From contig JBBPIU010000030.1 in assembly GCA_038040245.1 (NCBI GenBank), positions 1 through 29,364 of the forward strand: 29,364 bases of DNA, in the 5' to 3' direction. Origin of the DNA: RBG-16-66-20 sp038040245. GTDB lineage: Bacteria; Pseudomonadota; Gammaproteobacteria; Burkholderiales; SG8-39. The notes beneath the pieces were generated by a model. The model saw nothing but the letters and a program-made list of their open reading frames with translations, did not search any database and was not told the DNA's origin. Made by a program: the position numbers and the translations under genes. Positions 21,327 through 29,364 of the stretch are shown in pieces. Position 1 is the first letter of the stretch, and each line of letters starts with the position of its first letter.

Positions 21327-23951
21327 TTACCGATAGCCGGAAAACACCGCGTTCCAGAGATTCCGCACCGCTTCGGATTGGGCTAACACCTGTTCGGGCG
21401 GGACGCGGGCGTACCGGGCGCCGTTCAGGCGCAGGGCGTGCTGCAGGCGCCTGAAGTCGCGATAGGCATTGCGGCAGGCTTCGGCGATTGATGTCGGGAT
21501 GAGGCCGAGAGAAGAAGCAATACCCAATAGCGCGATATTGCCGAGGTTTCCAGTGAGTTCCGCGTGCCGGTGCGAATGCGCGAGCACGAGGTACTGCACC
21601 GTGAACTCGATGTCGATCATGCCGCCGCGGTCGTGCTTCAGGTCGAACAGTTCTGATCTGTTCGGGTGTGCGGCGTGCAGTTTCCCGCGCATCGCGAGAA
21701 CCTCGCGCGCAAGAGTTGACGGATCTCTTTCGCGTTGCAATATTTTCTTTCTGATTTCTTCAAACTTGTTGCCAACATCCTTGTCCCCGGCGCAGTAGCG
21801 CGCCCGCGTGAGGGCCTGGTGTTCCCAGGCCCAGGCGGCGCGCTCCTGGTATTCCGCGAACGCGGCCACCGACGACACCAGCAGTCCGCTCGAGCCCGAG
21901 GGCCGCAGCTGCAGGTCGGTTTCGAACAGTGCGCCGGCGGAGGTGCGCACGGTGAGCCAGTTGTTGTAGCGCTGCGCGAGCCGCGCGTAGTTCTCGGCGG
22001 CGCGCTCGTCGGCGTCGTCGTAGACGAAGATGATGTCGAGGTCCGAGGCGTAGCCCAGTTCCTTGCCGCCGAGCTTGCCGTAGGCGATCACCGCGAACAG
22101 CGGCTGCTCGCGGTGGCGCGCGGGCGCGTGGGCCCAGGCGGTTTCCAGCGAACCCTGCAGCACCAGGTCGGCGAGCTGCGAAAGGTGGTCCGCCAGGCGC
22201 TCGACCGTGAGCAGTCCGGCGAGATCCTGCGCCAGCAGCCGGAACAGCTGCGACTGGTGGTGCTCGCGCACCGCGTTCATCTGGCGCTCGATATCGTCGC
22301 CTGCGGCAGCGAGCGCGCCGCGCAGGTCGAGCTCGAATTCGCGCCAGTCCGGCGCCGAGTAGAGCACCCGGTCGTCCAGCAGCTCGTCCAGCAGCAGCGG
22401 GTGCCGCGTGACGAACTCCGCCGCCCAGCTCGAGGCGCCGATCATGCGCGCGACGCGCTCCAGCGCCTCGGGCCGCTCGGCGAGCAGCGCGAGATAGGCG
22501 GCGCGGCGCGCGATCGCTTCCAGCAGGTCGACGCCGCGCGCCAGGGTCGCTGCCGGATCGGGCGTCGCGGCCGCGGCGTGCGCGAGGGTTGGAATCAGGG
22601 CGTCGAATCGGCGCTTCGAGTCTTCGGGCAGCTGCAGGTAACGCTGGCCGCGGCGCACCGCGGCGAGGCGCGGATGGTCCGGCCAGGGCTTGGCTTCGTT
22701 TTCCGTGCCGGGCTCCGCGAATACCGCCTGGAAGTGGCGCGTCACCGCCTGGCGATGCGCGTTCAGCGCGGCATGGAAAGCCTCCCAGGACGCAAAGTTT
22801 GCCATCTGCGCGAGGCGCGCGCGGTCCCCGGCATCCGTCGGCAATTCGTGCGTCTGCGCATCATCGAGGTATTGAAGGCGGTGCTCGACGTTGCGGAGGA
22901 ACACATAGGCAGCGGAAAGCTCCCCGGTTGCGCTGTCGGGCAGAAGATTTTTCTTTGAAAGTACCTTCAACACCTCGAGCGTTGGCCGCACGGTAAGGTC
23001 CGGATCGCGCCCGCCGCGCACCAGCTGCAGCGCCTGGGCGATGAACTCGATCTCGCGGATGCCGCCCGGGCCGAGCTTGACGTGTTCGGCGAGCTCGCGG
23101 CGCGCCACGTCGCGCCGCACTTCGGCATGCAGGCGCCGCATCGCTTCCAGCGTGCCGTAGTCGAGGTATTTGCGGTAGACGAAGGGGCGCACTATTGCCG
23201 CAAGTCCTTCATGCTTCGAACCGGAAATCGGCCGCGCCTTGATCCAGGCATAGCGCTCCCACTCGCGCCCCTGCGCGACGAAATAGGCTTCCAGCGCATC
23301 GAAGCTGCTCACCAGCGCGCCCGAGTCGCCGTAGGGCCGCAGCCGCATGTCGACGCGGAACGCGAAGCCGTCCTCGGTGACGTCGTTCAGCAGCGCGATC
23401 AGCTTGCGGCCGGTGCGCTCGAGCCGCTGCGGATCGGCCGGGTTTTCGTGATCATCGGGATGCACGAAAACGAGATCGATGTCCGACGACACGTTCAGCT
23501 CGCCCCCGCCCAGCTTGCCCATCGCGACGACGATGAGCTGCTCCTCCCGCAGCCACTGCAGCGCGGCGCGGATGGTCAGCTCGGCGAGTTCGCTNNNNNN
23601 NNNNNNNNNNNNNNNNNNNNNNNNNNNNNNNNNNNNNNNNNNNNNNNNNNNNNNNNNNNNNNNNNNNNNNNNNNNNNNNNNNNNNNNNNNNNNNAAGCCG
23701 TGCATGTCGCCACCAGCAAGGTCGCGCGCCATCGTGCGCAACAGCACGCGCTGGCGCAGTCGGCGCAGGCGGCGCTTGAACGCGGCTTCGTCGTCGCTGT
23801 CTGAGCCGACGAGCGCCTGCGCCATTTCGGCGGCGCTGAAAGGCTCGCGCGCCGCGCGCGCCGGATCCGTCTCGTTGGCGAGCTCGGGACGTGCGGCGAG
23901 GGCCTGTGCGGCGTAGCGCGAAAGGGCGATTTTCCGAATCGGATCCGGCAT
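21327..23951 (-). CDS. glnE: Bifunctional glutamine synthetase adenylyltransferase/deadenylase (contains assembly gap)
   Basis: GlnE adds AMP to, or removes it from, a tyrosine of glutamine synthetase under PII control. Both nucleotidyltransferase domains are present: the N-terminal deadenylase site MGKLGGGELNVSSDIDLVF and the C-terminal adenylylase site YGKLGGKELGYASDLDIIF. The helical linkers (IREIEFIAQALQLVRGG and, near the end, GGMIDIEFTVQYLVLAH) are typical. Ns at 23595-23694 interrupt the region just before the first site, between DMHG and SELAELT. By alignment with E. coli GlnE only about five residues seem to be missing there, so the 100 Ns are probably a placeholder. The rest is intact. 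ATG 23951 has no Shine-Dalgarno. Confidence 0.95.
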   Translation of the reverse strand: MPDPIRKIALSRYAAQALAARPELANETDPARAAREPFSAAEMAQALVGSDSDDEAAFKRRLRRLRQRVLLRTMARDLAGGDMHGXXXXXXXXXXXXXXXXXXXXXXXXXXXXXXXXXXSELAELTIRAALQWLREEQLIVVAMGKLGGGELNVSSDIDLVFVHPDDHENPADPQRLERTGRKLIALLNDVTEDGFAFRVDMRLRPYGDSGALVSSFDALEAYFVAQGREWERYAWIKARPISGSKHEGLAAIVRPFVYRKYLDYGTLEAMRRLHAEVRRDVARRELAEHVKLGPGGIREIEFIAQALQLVRGGRDPDLTVRPTLEVLKVLSKKNLLPDSATGELSAAYVFLRNVEHRLQYLDDAQTHELPTDAGDRARLAQMANFASWEAFHAALNAHRQAVTRHFQAVFAEPGTENEAKPWPDHPRLAAVRRGQRYLQLPEDSKRRFDALIPTLAHAAAATPDPAATLARGVDLLEAIARRAAYLALLAERPEALERVARMIGASSWAAEFVTRHPLLLDELLDDRVLYSAPDWREFELDLRGALAAAGDDIERQMNAVREHHQSQLFRLLAQDLAGLLTVERLADHLSQLADLVLQGSLETAWAHAPARHREQPLFAVIAYGKLGGKELGYASDLDIIFVYDDADERAAENYARLAQRYNNWLTVRTSAGALFETDLQLRPSGSSGLLVSSVAAFAEYQERAAWAWEHQALTRARYCAGDKDVGNKFEEIRKKILQRERDPSTLAREVLAMRGKLHAAHPNRSELFDLKHDRGGMIDIEFTVQYLVLAHSHRHAELTGNLGNIALLGIASSLGLIPTSIAEACRNAYRDFRRLQHALRLNGARYARVPPEQVLAQSEAVRNLWNAVFSGYR
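23595..23694. other. Assembly gap (100 Ns)
   Basis: Exactly 100 unknown bases inside glnE, the usual size for a scaffold gap of unknown length. Nothing can be said about its content except that both flanks belong to the same glnE gene. Confidence 0.99.
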
Positions 23952-23954
23952 TTA

Positions 23955-23982
23955 CGGATAAAATGACCGTTGCGGTTGTCAA
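23955..23982 (-). promoter_or_regulatory. Candidate glnE promoter, possibly giving a leaderless mRNA
   Basis: On the minus strand a perfect TTGACA (23977-23982) is followed after 16 bases by TATCCG (23955-23960, weak -10). The glnE ATG begins 3 bases later, so transcription would start at or next to the start codon. No Shine-Dalgarno precedes that ATG, in agreement. Confidence 0.45.
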
Positions 23983-24011
23983 AGAAGGATATAGGAGTCG
24001 CGGCAGGCGCG

Positions 24012-27000
24012 ATGCGAACCTCGTTTAAAACCCGGCTGCGCAGTCTCCTGCGCGCGATCGAAGTGCTCGCGTGGGCGGGTTTTTTCGCCTTCGCGGTGAT
24101 CTTCCTCGCGCTGCGCTACTGGCTGCTGCCCAACGTGGAGCAGTACCGCGGCGACATCGTCGCCGCGATTTCGCGCTCCATCGGCTTGCCGGTGAAGATC
24201 GGCGCGCTCGCCACCGATTGGCAGGGCCTGCGGCCGCGGCTTTCGATCTCCGATGTGCGCGTCTACGACAGCGACGGCCGCGAAGCGCTGGTGCTGCCGG
24301 CGGTGGAGAACGTGGTCGCCTGGCGCTCGCTGGTGGTGCGCGAGTTGCGGCTGCACTCGTTCCTTATCGACGGGCCCAAGCTCGCGGTGCGGCGCGACGC
24401 GAAGGGCGAGATTTTTGTCGCCGGCATCCGCATCTCGGGCGACAAGGGCGGCGGCAAGCTGAGCGACTGGATCCTCAGCCAGGATCTGATCATCATCCGC
24501 GGCGCCGAGATCGAGTGGCTGGACGAGGCCCGCAAGGCGCCCCCGCTGACGCTGTCGGCGCTCAATCTGCGCCTCGAGAACGACGGCGACGAGCACCGGG
24601 TCGGGCTCTCGGCGCGTCCACCGCGCGAGTTGGGGCCGGGCATGGAAGTGCGCGCATCGCTCGAGGGCGGCAGCGTCAAGCATCCGGCGCAATGGAACGG
24701 GCGGGTGTATGCCGAGTTCGGCTACACCGATCTTGCCGGCTGGCGCGCCTGGGTCGATTACCCGCTGGACGTGCGCCGCGGCGAGGGCGCGCTGCGCCTG
24801 TGGGCGACGCTCGCCGGCGGCAAGATCACGCAGGGCACCGCGGACGTCGCGCTGTCGAACGTATCGGCGCGCCTCGCCAGGGACCTGCCGGTGCTGGAAG
24901 TGTCCACGGTGCGGGGCCGGGTCTACGCACGCGAGACCCTGCGCGGCTACGATTTCGGCGTGCGCAACCTCGCGCTCGCCAGCCCCGGCGCTCCGGCCAT
25001 GAGCGCCACCAGTTTTCGCGCTACGTGGGAGCCGGCATCTGTTGGAGGCACGCAAGGCACCGTGGGGACCGCGCAAGGCGCGGTGGGCACCCCGCTGACG
25101 CAACGCGGCTCGGTCAGCGCCAACCTGATCGAACTTGCGCCGCTGGCCCGCGTGGCGGAATACCTGCCCTTTCCGGCCGATCTGAGAAAGCTGCTTGCCG
25201 AGCTCGCGCCGCAGGGCAACCTGCTCGATGCGAAGTTCGACTGGACCGGCGAATTGCCGGATCAGGCGAATTTCACCGCCAAGACCCGCTTCGCCGGCCT
25301 GACCATGAACGCCTGGCGCAGCATCCCGGGATTTGCCGGCCTGTCGGGCAGCGTCGAGGCCACGGAAACGAAGGGTGTCGTCACTCTCGCCTCGCGCCAG
25401 AGCGAGCTCGAGCTGCCCAAGGTTTTCCCCGAACCGCGCATCCTCCTGGATTCGCTCAACGGCGAACTCAGCTGGGAGCGTACCGGGAGTACCGGGAATA
25501 CCGGGATCACCGGCAGCAACGCCTCCGGCGGCACGGGCACGAGCGGCCTGGCGGTGCGCCTGGCCAACCTGAGCTACGCCAACGAGGATCTCGCCGGTAC
25601 CGCTTACGGCACCTACGCGTGGACCGGCGAAGGGCCCGGCGTGGTGGATCTCACGGCGCAGCTGTCGCGCGCCGACGGCAAGCGCACCGCCAGATACCTG
25701 CCGCTGTCCACGTTGATGGGCGTGCGCGCGCGCGACTGGGTCGCGGCCGCGGTGCTTGCCGGCCGGTCGAGCGATATGCGTCTGCGCCTGAAGGGCGACC
25801 TGCGCGATTTCCCGTTTACCGATCCGGCGAAGGGCCAGTTCCAGGTCACGGCGAAGGTTTCGGGCGCGGTACTCGACTACGCCAGCGGCTGGCCGCGCAT
25901 CGACGGCATCGACGGCAACTTGCTGTTCGAGCGCGACAGGATCGCCTTCGTCGGCCGCAGCGGCAGCATCCTCGGCGTCAAACTCGCCAATGTGCGCGTG
26001 GCCCTGCCGAGCATGCTCGATGCGAACCCGCAGCTGCATATCGACGGCAGCGCCGAAGGACCCACGGCGCTGTTCCTGGATTACATCAGGCAAAGCCCGG
26101 TGAAGCGCACGGTGGGCGGTTTCACCGATGGCATGAGTTCCCTGGGCCGCGGCAAGCTGCGCCTGCGCCTCGAACTGGCGCTGCACGAGATGGCGAAGAG
26201 CAAGGTCGCCGGCGACTACCAGTTCGAGGGCAACGCCATTACCGTGGACCCGCGCCTGCCGCCGATCGAGCGCGCGGGCGGGCGCGTCGACTTCACCGAA
26301 TCTTCGCTCGCGATCCAGGACCTGCGCGGCCAGCTGTTCGGCGACCAGGTCCGGATCTCGGGGAGCTCGAAGCCCGACGCCAGCGTCGTGGTGACCGCGG
26401 AGGGCAGGGCAACGGTCGAGGGCATGCGCCAGGTGTTCGATCATCCCTGGCGCCGCCGCCTGGCCGGCGCCGCGCGCTACACCGCCACCGTCGCGGTGAA
26501 GGAGGGGCGGACGCAGATCAGCTTCGAATCGCCGCTCGAGGGCGTGTCCAGTTCCTTGCCTGCGCCGCTGTCGAAGAGCGCGGGCGAAACCCTGCCGCTG
26601 CGGGTCGAAGTGTTTCCTGGCGAGGGGCGCGACCGCATCTCGATCGCGCTCGGGCCGCAGGCGGGGCGCATCGCAGCGGCGGAGTTTCTGCGCGTTGGGC
26701 AGGGCGGCGCTGGCGCCGCGCAGGGCGGCGCGATGCCGCCCTTTGGGCCCCTGCAAGTTCAGAGGTCGCTGGTCACCTTTTATCCGCTGGCGGGCGAGAC
26801 GCCGCGGATTCCGGAACGGCGCGGCATGACGCTGCGCGGCGCGCTGCCCGCGCTCGACCTCGAGCGCTGGCTGCCCCTGTTCGCCGAGGGCGGCGGCACC
26901 GGCGAGGGCGCGAGTTACGACCTCAAGGTCGGCGTCCTGGATGCGCTCGGCAAGCGCATGCGGGCGGTGACGATGCAGGGCGTCACCGATGCCGCGGGCT

Positions 27001-27983
27001 GGTCGGCCAGCATGACCACCACCGAGTTCGCCGGCGACCTTGTCTATCGCACCGAAGGCAGCGGCAGGCTGGTGGCGCGCATGACGCGCTTTTCCCTGCC
27101 CGAGGACTCGCCGGGCGCCAAGCCAGGCGAGAGCATGAAGGACCTTCCGGCGGTAGACATCGTCGCCGACAATTTCATGCATCGCGGCCGCAAGCTCGGG
27201 CGCGTCGAGGTCCAGGCGCGGCACGAGGGCAGGGACTGGCGCATCGACAAGCTTGCGGTGACCAACCCGGATTCCGCGCTCTCGGGGACCGGCCTTTGGA
27301 AGCAGGGCGAGGGCTCGCGCACTTCGATCAACTTGAAGCTCGAGGTAAGCGACGTCGGCCTGTTCCTCGAGCGCTTCGGCTACCCGGAGCACATCAAGGG
27401 CGGTCGCGGCAAGCTGGAAGGCCCGATCTCCTGGCACGGCGACCCGCTGACCCTCGACTACGCAACGCTCAACGGCGACCTGCAGATGCAGGCCGAGGAT
27501 GGGCAGTTCCTCGAAATCGAGCCCGGCATCGGCAAACTCGTGTCGCTGATGAGCTTGCAGATGCTGCCGCGGCGCTTGGCGCTCGATTTCCGCGACGTGT
27601 TCTCCAAGGGCTTCCAGTTCGACCGCATCGCGAGTTCCATGGCCATCGAGCGCGGCGTGATGGCGGTGAAGGAATTCGACATGCGCGGTCCGGCCGCCGA
27701 CGTGCACATGACGGGCCAGGTCGACCTGTCCTTCGAAACACAGAACCTGAACGTCAAGGTCGTGCCGCAGCTCGGCGATACCGCTTCGACGGTGGTCGGC
27801 CTGTTGAATCCGGTGGTGGGCGTGGCGACGCTGATCGCCGGGCGCATCTTCAAGAATCCGCTCGGCAAGTTATTCGCCTACGACTACACGATCACCGGCA
27901 CCTGGACGGACCCGAAAGTCGAGAAGGTGCAGCCGCCGCCTCTGCCGGGAACGCTGGAAGACTCCGGCATCCCCAACCGCTAG
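24012..27983 (+). CDS. yhdP: YhdP family AsmA-like envelope protein
   Basis: A 1323-residue AsmA-superfamily protein. YhdP, with TamB and YdbH, forms periplasm-spanning bridges that carry phospholipid to the outer membrane. One N-terminal membrane segment (about residues 16-40, WAGFFAFAVIFLALRYWLLP) anchors it in the inner membrane; the remainder is repeating beta-strand sequence (DUF3971-type middle, AsmA-like C-terminal part with GGRGKLEGPISWHG and DMRGPAADVHMTGQVDLS). The ending, NPLGKLFAYDYTITGTWTDP, is characteristic. Length is near the E. coli protein's roughly 1270. ATG 24012 begins just before the membrane segment; TTG 23970 would add 14 residues. Low-complexity repeats interrupt it at 25050-25091, 25482-25517 and about 26697-26735. 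It is followed by tldD, as in E. coli. Confidence 0.94.
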   Translation: MRTSFKTRLRSLLRAIEVLAWAGFFAFAVIFLALRYWLLPNVEQYRGDIVAAISRSIGLPVKIGALATDWQGLRPRLSISDVRVYDSDGREALVLPAVENVVAWRSLVVRELRLHSFLIDGPKLAVRRDAKGEIFVAGIRISGDKGGGKLSDWILSQDLIIIRGAEIEWLDEARKAPPLTLSALNLRLENDGDEHRVGLSARPPRELGPGMEVRASLEGGSVKHPAQWNGRVYAEFGYTDLAGWRAWVDYPLDVRRGEGALRLWATLAGGKITQGTADVALSNVSARLARDLPVLEVSTVRGRVYARETLRGYDFGVRNLALASPGAPAMSATSFRATWEPASVGGTQGTVGTAQGAVGTPLTQRGSVSANLIELAPLARVAEYLPFPADLRKLLAELAPQGNLLDAKFDWTGELPDQANFTAKTRFAGLTMNAWRSIPGFAGLSGSVEATETKGVVTLASRQSELELPKVFPEPRILLDSLNGELSWERTGSTGNTGITGSNASGGTGTSGLAVRLANLSYANEDLAGTAYGTYAWTGEGPGVVDLTAQLSRADGKRTARYLPLSTLMGVRARDWVAAAVLAGRSSDMRLRLKGDLRDFPFTDPAKGQFQVTAKVSGAVLDYASGWPRIDGIDGNLLFERDRIAFVGRSGSILGVKLANVRVALPSMLDANPQLHIDGSAEGPTALFLDYIRQSPVKRTVGGFTDGMSSLGRGKLRLRLELALHEMAKSKVAGDYQFEGNAITVDPRLPPIERAGGRVDFTESSLAIQDLRGQLFGDQVRISGSSKPDASVVVTAEGRATVEGMRQVFDHPWRRRLAGAARYTATVAVKEGRTQISFESPLEGVSSSLPAPLSKSAGETLPLRVEVFPGEGRDRISIALGPQAGRIAAAEFLRVGQGGAGAAQGGAMPPFGPLQVQRSLVTFYPLAGETPRIPERRGMTLRGALPALDLERWLPLFAEGGGTGEGASYDLKVGVLDALGKRMRAVTMQGVTDAAGWSASMTTTEFAGDLVYRTEGSGRLVARMTRFSLPEDSPGAKPGESMKDLPAVDIVADNFMHRGRKLGRVEVQARHEGRDWRIDKLAVTNPDSALSGTGLWKQGEGSRTSINLKLEVSDVGLFLERFGYPEHIKGGRGKLEGPISWHGDPLTLDYATLNGDLQMQAEDGQFLEIEPGIGKLVSLMSLQMLPRRLALDFRDVFSKGFQFDRIASSMAIERGVMAVKEFDMRGPAADVHMTGQVDLSFETQNLNVKVVPQLGDTASTVVGLLNPVVGVATLIAGRIFKNPLGKLFAYDYTITGTWTDPKVEKVQPPPLPGTLEDSGIPNR
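25050..25091 (+). repeat. 21-bp tandem repeat (two units) inside yhdP
   Basis: Units 25050-25070 and 25071-25091 share 17 of 21 bases (core CGCAAGGC, then GTGGG and ACC). They encode a Gly/Thr/Ala-rich linker (GTQGTVGTAQGAVGTP) between two beta regions and keep the frame. Confidence 0.8.
25482..25517 (+). repeat. 9-bp tandem repeat (four units) inside yhdP
   Basis: Four units of ACCGGGAGT-type sequence (ACCGGGAGT, ACCGGGAAT, ACCGGGATC, ACCGGCAGC) encode T-G-S/T-G-N/T-G-I/T-G-S, followed by more Gly/Ser/Thr. The frame is preserved; it forms a flexible loop. Confidence 0.85.
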
Positions 27984-28006
27984 CGAAAATCAGGGAGAAT
28001 GCGCCG

Positions 28007-29364
28007 ATGGACACCGACGTTCTGCTCGCCACCGCCGACGCCTGCCTGCTGGCGCCGTTCGACCTGGAGAGCCGCAAGCTCCAGGCGGTGTTCGGCTCGC
28101 TGGCGACGCGCAAGCTCGATTACGCCGACCTCTACTTCCAGTACACGCGCTCCGAGGGCTGGAGCCTGGAGGAGGCCATCGTCAAATCGGGCAGCTTCTC
28201 GATCGAGCAGGGCGTGGGCGTGCGCGCCATCTCCGGCGAGAAGACCGCGTTCGCCTATTCCGACGAAATCAGCTTCGATGCGCTGCAGGATGCGGCGAAG
28301 GCGACGCGGGCGATCGGCAATGCCGGAAGTTCCAGATCAGGAAAAATCACGAGGAAAAACAAGGCGCCGCGACGCTACGAGGCGCTGGATCCTCTGAGTT
28401 CTTTAAATTCAGATGAAAAAATAAAACTGCTTGAAAGGCTCGATAACCTCTGCCGCGCGCTCGACCCGCGGGTGACGCAGGTGATGGCGCACCTCGGCGG
28501 CGAATATGAAGTGGTGCTGATCTCGCGCTCGGACGGCGTGCTGGCGGCGGACGTGCGCCCGCTGGTGCGTCTCTCGGTGCAGGTGATCGCGGAAAGCGGC
28601 GGCCGGCGCGAGATGGGCTACGCCGGCGGCGGCGGGCGCACCGATTATTCCCACTTCACCGATGCGGCGCTGAAGGAATATGCGCAGCAGGCGGTGGCGC
28701 AGGCGCTCGTCAACCTGGAAGCGAAATCCGCCCCCGCGGGCACCATGACCGTGGTGCTGGGGCCCGGCTGGCCGGGCATCCTGCTGCACGAAGCGATCGG
28801 CCACGGCCTCGAAGGCGACTTCAACCGCAAGGGCAGCTCGGCTTTTTCCGGCAGGCTCGGCGAGCGCGTCGCTTCGCGCGGCGTCACGGTGGTGGACGAC
28901 GGCACGCTGCCCGACCGGCGCGGCTCGCTCACCGTGGACGACGAGGGCAATCCGACCCGGCGCACGGTGCTGATCGAGGACGGCATCCTGCGCGGCTACA
29001 TGCAGGACAGCCTGAACGCGCGCCTGATGAAAATGCCGCTCACCGGCAACGCCCGGCGCGAATCGTTCGCGCACATGACGATGCCGCGCATGACCAACAC
29101 CTACATGCTCGCCGGCACGCGCGACCCGCTGGAGATCATCAAGAGCGTGGACAAGGGCCTGTACGCGGTCAACTTCGCCGGCGGCCAGGTGGACATCACC
29201 AACGGCAAGTTCGTGTTCTCCGCGTCGGAAGCCTACCTGATCGAGAACGGCAAGGTCACGCACCCGGTGAAAGGCGCGACGCTGATCGGCAACGGCCCGG
29301 ATGTGCTGACGCGCGTCAGCATGATCGGCAACGACATGCGCATGGACGGCGGCCAGGGCACCTG
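28007..29364 (+). CDS. tldD: TldD metalloprotease, 3' end missing
   Basis: TldD and TldE form a heterodimeric zinc protease that degrades unfolded peptides and matures microcin B17 in E. coli. 452 codons are visible. The metal motif HEAIGH is complete (His261, Glu262, His266 in LLHEAIGHGLEGD). The third ligand is a Cys that follows GGQGT; the window stops at TG of that very codon (residue 453), consistent with the expected Cys. ATG 28007 has GGGAGA 8-13 bases upstream; the ATG at 27999 is out of frame. It lies 23 bases after yhdP, the same order as in E. coli. Residues about 104-140 (SSRSGKITRKNKAPRR...) are encoded by an AT-rich patch unlike the rest. About 25-30 C-terminal residues are outside the window. 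Confidence 0.95.
   Translation, partial: MDTDVLLATADACLLAPFDLESRKLQAVFGSLATRKLDYADLYFQYTRSEGWSLEEAIVKSGSFSIEQGVGVRAISGEKTAFAYSDEISFDALQDAAKATRAIGNAGSSRSGKITRKNKAPRRYEALDPLSSLNSDEKIKLLERLDNLCRALDPRVTQVMAHLGGEYEVVLISRSDGVLAADVRPLVRLSVQVIAESGGRREMGYAGGGGRTDYSHFTDAALKEYAQQAVAQALVNLEAKSAPAGTMTVVLGPGWPGILLHEAIGHGLEGDFNRKGSSAFSGRLGERVASRGVTVVDDGTLPDRRGSLTVDDEGNPTRRTVLIEDGILRGYMQDSLNARLMKMPLTGNARRESFAHMTMPRMTNTYMLAGTRDPLEIIKSVDKGLYAVNFAGGQVDITNGKFVFSASEAYLIENGKVTHPVKGATLIGNGPDVLTRVSMIGNDMRMDGGQGT

Noticed and set aside
23979..27707. A 1242-codon open frame on the minus strand opposite yhdP
   Set aside because: Its product is an Arg/His/Ala-rich sequence with no domain pattern. It is the antisense shadow of a GC-rich gene whose plus-strand product is clearly YhdP.

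Overview
The window looks like a GC-rich (roughly mid-60s percent by eye) chromosomal scaffold from a Gram-negative betaproteobacterium, probably uncultured (it contains a 100-N scaffold gap). The evidence is the gene set and order: an LPS heptose pathway (GmhA/DiaA-type isomerase, HldC-type adenylyltransferase, WaaF-type heptosyltransferase), the rsmI-yraN-diaA-dolP neighbourhood, pyrC next to a DUF3025 gene and rnpB, ilvE-zf-CHCC-waaF, glnE, and yhdP-tldD.

Layout. 1-2970 (+): end of a TRAP small permease, the TRAP large permease, an amidase and a 55-aa membrane protein; this looks like an uptake and hydrolysis operon. 2984-4534 (-): an HD-domain phosphohydrolase followed by a PAS protein. 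4619-5040 (-): RNase P RNA, with the DUF3025 gene, pyrC and rsmI upstream on the same strand. 7683-10172 (+), divergent from rsmI: yraN, a secreted HIRAN protein, a SIS isomerase, a two-BON lipoprotein and an HldC-like adenylyltransferase. 10159-10629 (-): a GNAT acetyltransferase. 10669-11196 (+): a conserved-looking unknown. 11.2-13.15 kb: a lower-GC accessory patch with a tyrosine-recombinase fragment, a REP-like palindrome, an orphan lipoprotein and a secreted matrixin-like protease that has Gln in place of the first zinc-ligand His. 13150-15143 (+): a PaaI-type thioesterase and an RhlE-type DEAD-box helicase. 15165-20048 (-): a tightly coupled six-gene operon read as ilvE, zf-CHCC, waaF, NTF2-like, yheT, algC/pgm. 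20074-21325 (+): a dienelactone-hydrolase-like lipoprotein and an 88-aa unknown. 21327-23951 (-): glnE with the assembly gap. 24012-29364 (+): yhdP and a tldD gene cut by the window end.

How the genes fit together. Much of the window serves envelope biogenesis: heptose activation and transfer, sugar phosphate supply (phosphomannomutase/phosphoglucomutase), outer-membrane lipoprotein DolP, and YhdP, one of the AsmA-like proteins that move phospholipid to the outer membrane. The rest is housekeeping: pyrimidine and branched-chain amino acid synthesis, nitrogen regulation, rRNA methylation and tRNA processing.

I see no CRISPR array, prophage, toxin-antitoxin pair or clear new multi-gene system. 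The best leads are local: the QExxH protease in the low-GC patch, a periplasm-directed HIRAN domain, an SD-hairpin-GTG arrangement at hldC, apparent non-canonical starts in rhlE and waaF, 21-bp in-frame tandem repeats, and the rnpB promoter embedded in the end of the upstream gene.
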